Assembly: GCA_041687295.1 (NCBI GenBank)
Contig: JAWLCG010000079.1
Span: 1-15,724 of the forward strand
Direction of reading: 5' to 3'
Source of the DNA: JAWLCG01 sp041687295
Lineage (GTDB): Bacteria > Planctomycetota > Phycisphaerae > SM23-33 > FEN-1343
DNA: 15,724 nt
A program made the position numbers and the translations under genes. This document shows positions 13,263-15,724 of this stretch, piece after piece; within the stretch, counting starts at the first letter, position 1, and every line of letters starts with the position of its first letter. The notes below the pieces were generated by a model. The model worked only from the letters and a program-made list of their open reading frames with translations. It ran no database searches and was not told the origin of the DNA.

Positions 13263-13448
13263 ATGTGGGAAGCGATCATTGCCGTACTGATCTTCGCCGC
13301 GATCTTCACCCTCTGGACGGTGGCGGTGGGCCGGTGGAAAAAGTGGAGCGGCGGCTGCGGGTCCTGCTCGATGCTGCACAACCAGAACTGCTGCCAGGGC
13401 GATGGCGACGAGGCCTGCGACCGGCCGGGCAAGCCCACTAAGGGCTGA
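13263..13448 (+). CDS. Small Cys-rich single-pass membrane protein (FeoB-associated-like)
   Basis: The product is 61 aa. Residues 4-22 are hydrophobic (AIIAVLIFAAIFTLWTVAV) and should form one membrane helix. They are followed by a basic RWKKW stretch and a tail with five cysteines (C32, C35, C43, C44, C52), including CGSC and CC. A short N-terminal helix followed by a GGCGSC-type tail resembles the FeoB-associated Cys-rich membrane proteins, which may help ferrous iron uptake, but no feoA or feoB gene is in this window. A metal-binding or redox role is therefore only a suggestion. The ATG at 13263 has AAGGAG about 9 nt upstream; an ATG 15 codons earlier overlaps the putative -10 element. Confidence 0.7.
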   Translation: MWEAIIAVLIFAAIFTLWTVAVGRWKKWSGGCGSCSMLHNQNCCQGDGDEACDRPGKPTKG

Positions 13449-13960
13449 CCCCGCCCCGCCAACGGGCCCTGTGGATACCCTGGACCATCTGTCCCGCCCC
13501 GCCCTGAACAATCGGTGCGACCCCCTCCCAGCACTCCCTGAGGCGCCTTTGGGCCTGGCCTGGGGGGCTCCGCCAGGACCCCCCGGCCCCGCCCGGGCCC
13601 GGGCCTGCGCAAGCAACCCCGGGCCGAGCCACGCCTTATCGGACACAGGCCCCGTTGGGCCCGTCCTCAGCCCCCGGCACGGCCCTGAGCCCCGCCCGTC
13701 GGCCACCCGCCGATGCCGGACCGGCGGCAGGAAATCGGCCTAGGGGCAAAGGAATCTCTCTTGACCATCCGTCCCGAATGGACGACACTATGGCTAGTGC
13801 AGGTTGCGCCGCTCCGCACCCTGCCAGGCTTGGTCCGTTCGCTCGTGCTCGTTCCGGTAAGGAAGAGTTGCGGTATGCCTGTCTGGATACCCCCAAAACA
13901 ACCGCTCGGTCGGACCGCTCGCACCCCTTTGGGGGGACTAGGCGCTTTAAGGAGATGCTC
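13449..13960. other. Gene-free region upstream of the PEP-CTERM gene
   Basis: About 510 bp carry no gene that can be supported. It holds a G/C-rich hairpin (13557-13588), a possible TTGACC -35-like hexamer at 13761 without a well-spaced -10, a CACTATGGCTAGTG palindrome (13786-13799) and a CCCCTTTGGGG stem shortly before the ribosome binding site. The base composition drops in G+C from about 13740, so a long structured 5' leader for the PEP-CTERM mRNA is possible. No known riboswitch was recognised. Confidence 0.5.
13557..13588 (+). terminator. G/C-rich hairpin downstream of the Cys-rich gene
   Basis: GGCC-T-GGGGGG (13557-13567) pairs with CCCCCC-GGCC (13579-13588), giving ten pairs with a bulged T and an 11-nt loop. 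It lies 108 nt after the stop and has no U-tract, so it may be a terminator or a repeat. Confidence 0.35.
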
Positions 13961-14569
13961 ATGAAACTTGGAGGATTGGCACTGGGGCTGCTGCTCACAG
14001 CCGCCCTGACCGTTTCGGCCAGTGCCGTCAGCTTCGACGGCAACATCGACAGCCACGATGACTGGTACTACACCTTCGTCGATGGCAACGACGTGGCGAT
14101 CGAGAACGATCTCGACATCGCGGTGGTCGCCTTCGACAAGAACGACGACTGGTTCTACATGGGCGTGGCCGTGTGGAACGGGCCGCTGAACACCAGCGGC
14201 GGCGACAACTCGCTGTTGGGCATGACCGGCATCTACGCCCAGTTCAGCAACGGCATCGACCACCAGCTCGGCGTGATCTGGCGCGACGACGTTCTCCAGC
14301 ACGTGCTGCTGAACGGCGTCCAGCTGGACCCGGCCGACTACGCGGTGTCGACGCCCGGCATGAGCCCCAACGTGGGCGAGGCCGGCATCGAGATCGCCAT
14401 CAAGCGGTCGCTGCTGGACCTGACGACCTTTTCCTGGGTCGTCCAGATCGACGACTTCGGCCTGAGCTTCGACGACTACGCGGCCGGCACGGCCGTGGGC
14501 ATTCCCGAGCCGACCGCCCTGGCCATTCTGGGCCTGGGCAGCCTGGCGGTCCTCCGCCGCCGGCGGTAG
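13961..14569 (+). CDS. PEP-CTERM sorting domain protein
   Basis: The 202-aa product has a signal peptide with likely cleavage near residue 22 (SASA|VS). A beta-rich extracellular domain follows, with Asp/Trp motifs such as DGNIDSHDDWYYTF and NDDWFYMGVAVWNGP. The C-terminus is a classic PEP-CTERM tail: IPEPTALA at 181-188, a short hydrophobic helix to about 197, and RRRR at the end. In PEP-CTERM/exosortase systems such proteins are exported, cleaved at the tail by exosortase and placed on the surface or in exopolysaccharide. No exosortase or polysaccharide locus is nearby. The central domain loosely recalls carbohydrate-binding family 9-like folds, but this is weak. The ATG at 13961 is preferred over 13955 because TAAGGAG directly abuts the latter. 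A strong hairpin follows. Confidence 0.92.
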   Translation: MKLGGLALGLLLTAALTVSASAVSFDGNIDSHDDWYYTFVDGNDVAIENDLDIAVVAFDKNDDWFYMGVAVWNGPLNTSGGDNSLLGMTGIYAQFSNGIDHQLGVIWRDDVLQHVLLNGVQLDPADYAVSTPGMSPNVGEAGIEIAIKRSLLDLTTFSWVVQIDDFGLSFDDYAAGTAVGIPEPTALAILGLGSLAVLRRRR

Positions 14570-14592
14570 ACCCCTCGGAATCCCGACATCGC

Positions 14593-14630
14593 AACGGGGC
14601 GGGCCTCCCCACCGGGAGACCCGCCCCGTT
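14593..14630 (+). terminator. Terminator-like hairpin after the PEP-CTERM gene
   Basis: The arms AACGGGGCGGGCCTCCC (14593-14609) and GGGAGACCCGCCCCGTT (14614-14630) form a 17-bp stem with one mismatch and a CACC loop. It starts 23 nt after the stop. No U-tract follows. Its GGGCGGG core resembles that of the hairpin at 5663. Confidence 0.75.
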
Positions 14631-14690
14631 CGCTGCGCTGAGGTCAAGCGGCAGCCGCCAGCGGACCGATGAAGGGTGCGGGAGGTCTTC

Positions 14691-15578
14691 ATGCTGACCG
14701 ACAACATCCTGACGCTGATCGGCAATACGCCGCTGCTGCAGCTGCGGGGCGAGCGGATCTTCGCCAAGGCGGAGTTCCTCAACCCCGGCGGCTCGATCAA
14801 GGACCGCGTGGCCCTGGCCATGCTCGAGGGCGCCCAGCGCGACGGCCGGCTGCGGGAAGACTCGATCATCGTCGAGCCCACCAGCGGCAACACGGGCATC
14901 GGCCTGGCGCTGGTCGGTCGGCTGATGGGCTACCGCGTCCGCATCGTCATGCCCGAGAACATGTCCGAAGAGCGCAAGAAGCTCATCCGCGCCCTCGGGG
15001 CCGACCTGATCCTCACGCCGGCCGATCTGAGCCTGCCCGGCACCGTCCAGCGCGCCCGCGACCTGGCGGCCGAGGACCCCCGCGTCTTCGTGCCCCAGCA
15101 GTTCGAGAACCCCGAGAACCCCCGCATCCACTACAGCCAGACCGCCCGGGAGCTCTGGCGGCAGACGGGCGGCCAGATCGACTGCTTCGTGGCCGGCGTC
15201 GGCTCGGGCGGCACGCTGCAGGGCGTCGGGCAGTTCCTCCGCGAGCACCGCCCCGGCGTGCGGATCGTCGCCGTCGAGCCGCGGAACGTCTCGGCCCTGC
15301 TGGGCCACGAGCCCGGCCTGCACCAGATCCAGGGCATCGGCGACGGCTTCATCCCGCCCATCCTCGACGTGAGCCTCGTCGACGAGGTGATTGAAGTGAC
15401 CGACGAGGACGCCATCGACACCACCCGCCAGCTGGGCCGGGACCATGGCCTGCTGGTCGGCATCAGCAGCGGCGCCAACGTCTGGGCCGCCCGCCAGCTC
15501 GCCACCCGCGTCGCCGGCCCCATCGCCACCATCCTGCCCGACCGCGCCGAACGCTACTTCAGCACCGCCCTGCTGTAG
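14691..15578 (+). CDS. cysK: Cysteine synthase (O-acetylserine sulfhydrylase)
   Basis: This PLP enzyme makes cysteine from O-acetylserine and sulfide in the cytoplasm. The 295-aa product has the fold-type II PLP motifs. Lys37 in NPGGSIKDR forms the Schiff base, TSGNTG (64-69) binds the substrate carboxylate, GVGSGGT (169-175) grips the PLP phosphate, and SSGAN (259-263) contacts the pyridine nitrogen. HQIQGIGDGFIP (211-222) is typical of CysK, and the end ILPDRAERYFST is the usual family terminus. GGGAGG lies 5 nt before the ATG at 14691; a GTG at 14676 would add five residues and overlap this ribosome binding site. No cysE partner is in the window. CysM-type or cystathionine beta-synthase-type activity cannot be fully excluded. 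Confidence 0.93.
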   Translation: MLTDNILTLIGNTPLLQLRGERIFAKAEFLNPGGSIKDRVALAMLEGAQRDGRLREDSIIVEPTSGNTGIGLALVGRLMGYRVRIVMPENMSEERKKLIRALGADLILTPADLSLPGTVQRARDLAAEDPRVFVPQQFENPENPRIHYSQTARELWRQTGGQIDCFVAGVGSGGTLQGVGQFLREHRPGVRIVAVEPRNVSALLGHEPGLHQIQGIGDGFIPPILDVSLVDEVIEVTDEDAIDTTRQLGRDHGLLVGISSGANVWAARQLATRVAGPIATILPDRAERYFSTALL

Positions 15579-15630
15579 GCGGGCTCGGGGCTGTGGAATA
15601 GCCAGACGCGGTCGCGGATGGGCCCGTAGG

Positions 15631-15724
15631 CTGGGACAGAGCCCCGCAGGGGCGGCGTCCCACCTTCGGCCCCGGCGACGGCCCGTCGAAGGTGGGACGC
15701 CGCGGCTGCGCCGCTCTGTCCCAG
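15631..15724. repeat. Long inverted repeat (CTGGGACAGAGC family) at the window edge
   Basis: Arms 15631-15668 and 15687-15724 are each 38 bp and complementary apart from a central internal loop of a few bases, with an 18-nt loop. It starts about 50 nt after the cysK stop. It could end cysK transcription, but its length and its exact CTGGGACAGAGC ends suggest a dispersed palindromic element. It may extend beyond the window. Confidence 0.88.

Noticed and set aside
11618..13612. 664-codon minus-strand frame opposite the HEAT-repeat gene
   Set aside because: It has no motif, a shadow-type composition rich in Gly, Arg, Gln and Leu, and runs across intergenic hairpins; the plus strand has a signal peptide, ribosome binding site and HEAT-like repeats.
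13761..13791. Sigma-70 promoter with TTGACC and CACTAT
   Set aside because: The spacing of 19 bp and the poor -10 match make it too weak to list as a feature.
13449..13960. Known riboswitch (for example cyclic-di-GMP type) upstream of the PEP-CTERM gene
   Set aside because: The conserved core sequences of the classes I know could not be found.
13667..15446. Minus-strand frames opposite the PEP-CTERM and cysK genes
   Set aside because: They are shadows; plus-strand products show complete PEP-CTERM and PLP-enzyme motifs.

Overview
The window is a GC-rich stretch (very high G+C at third codon positions) of a draft or metagenome-derived bacterial genome; a 10-N scaffold gap sits at 10524-10533. 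A PEP-CTERM protein, LTxxQ and HEAT-repeat exported proteins, paired TIM-barrel sugar isomerases and many short palindromic intergenic repeats suggest Planctomycetota, perhaps Phycisphaerae. That placement is inference.

Layout. The minus strand (4300 down to 1) carries an electron-transfer operon, etfB - four-helix-bundle (S23/IVP) gene - etfA - acyl-CoA dehydrogenase, the last running off the left edge. From 4900 to the right edge all genes are on the plus strand: an exported LTxxQ protein, a CGDC thioredoxin-like protein, a sugar isomerase with a Nudix-like protein, xseA-xseB (exodeoxyribonuclease VII), a second sugar isomerase with an exported HEAT-repeat protein, a small Cys-rich membrane protein, a PEP-CTERM protein and cysteine synthase. 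In the etf operon, the dehydrogenase oxidises acyl-CoA and passes electrons to the EtfAB flavoprotein. The plus-strand genes form short two-gene units rather than one pathway.

Most unusual content. (1) A compact unit is wedged between etfB and etfA: a 140-aa S23-type gene bracketed by inverted arrays of an 8-bp repeat (exact 22-bp inverted match). Its architecture resembles the intervening sequences of some 23S rRNA genes, but it lies in a protein operon. (2) A second locus (7909-8323) is bracketed by inverted arrays of a different 8-bp repeat. (3) Three gene-free regions (4301-4899, 7885-8398, 10291-10844) share modular palindromic repeats; the assembly gap lies on the axis of one of them. 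(4) A shared TANNATNGC motif lies upstream of four genes, and at xseA it is so close to the ATG that a leaderless transcript is suggested.

Coordinates and motifs were read by eye. Family names come from recognised motifs, not from a database search.
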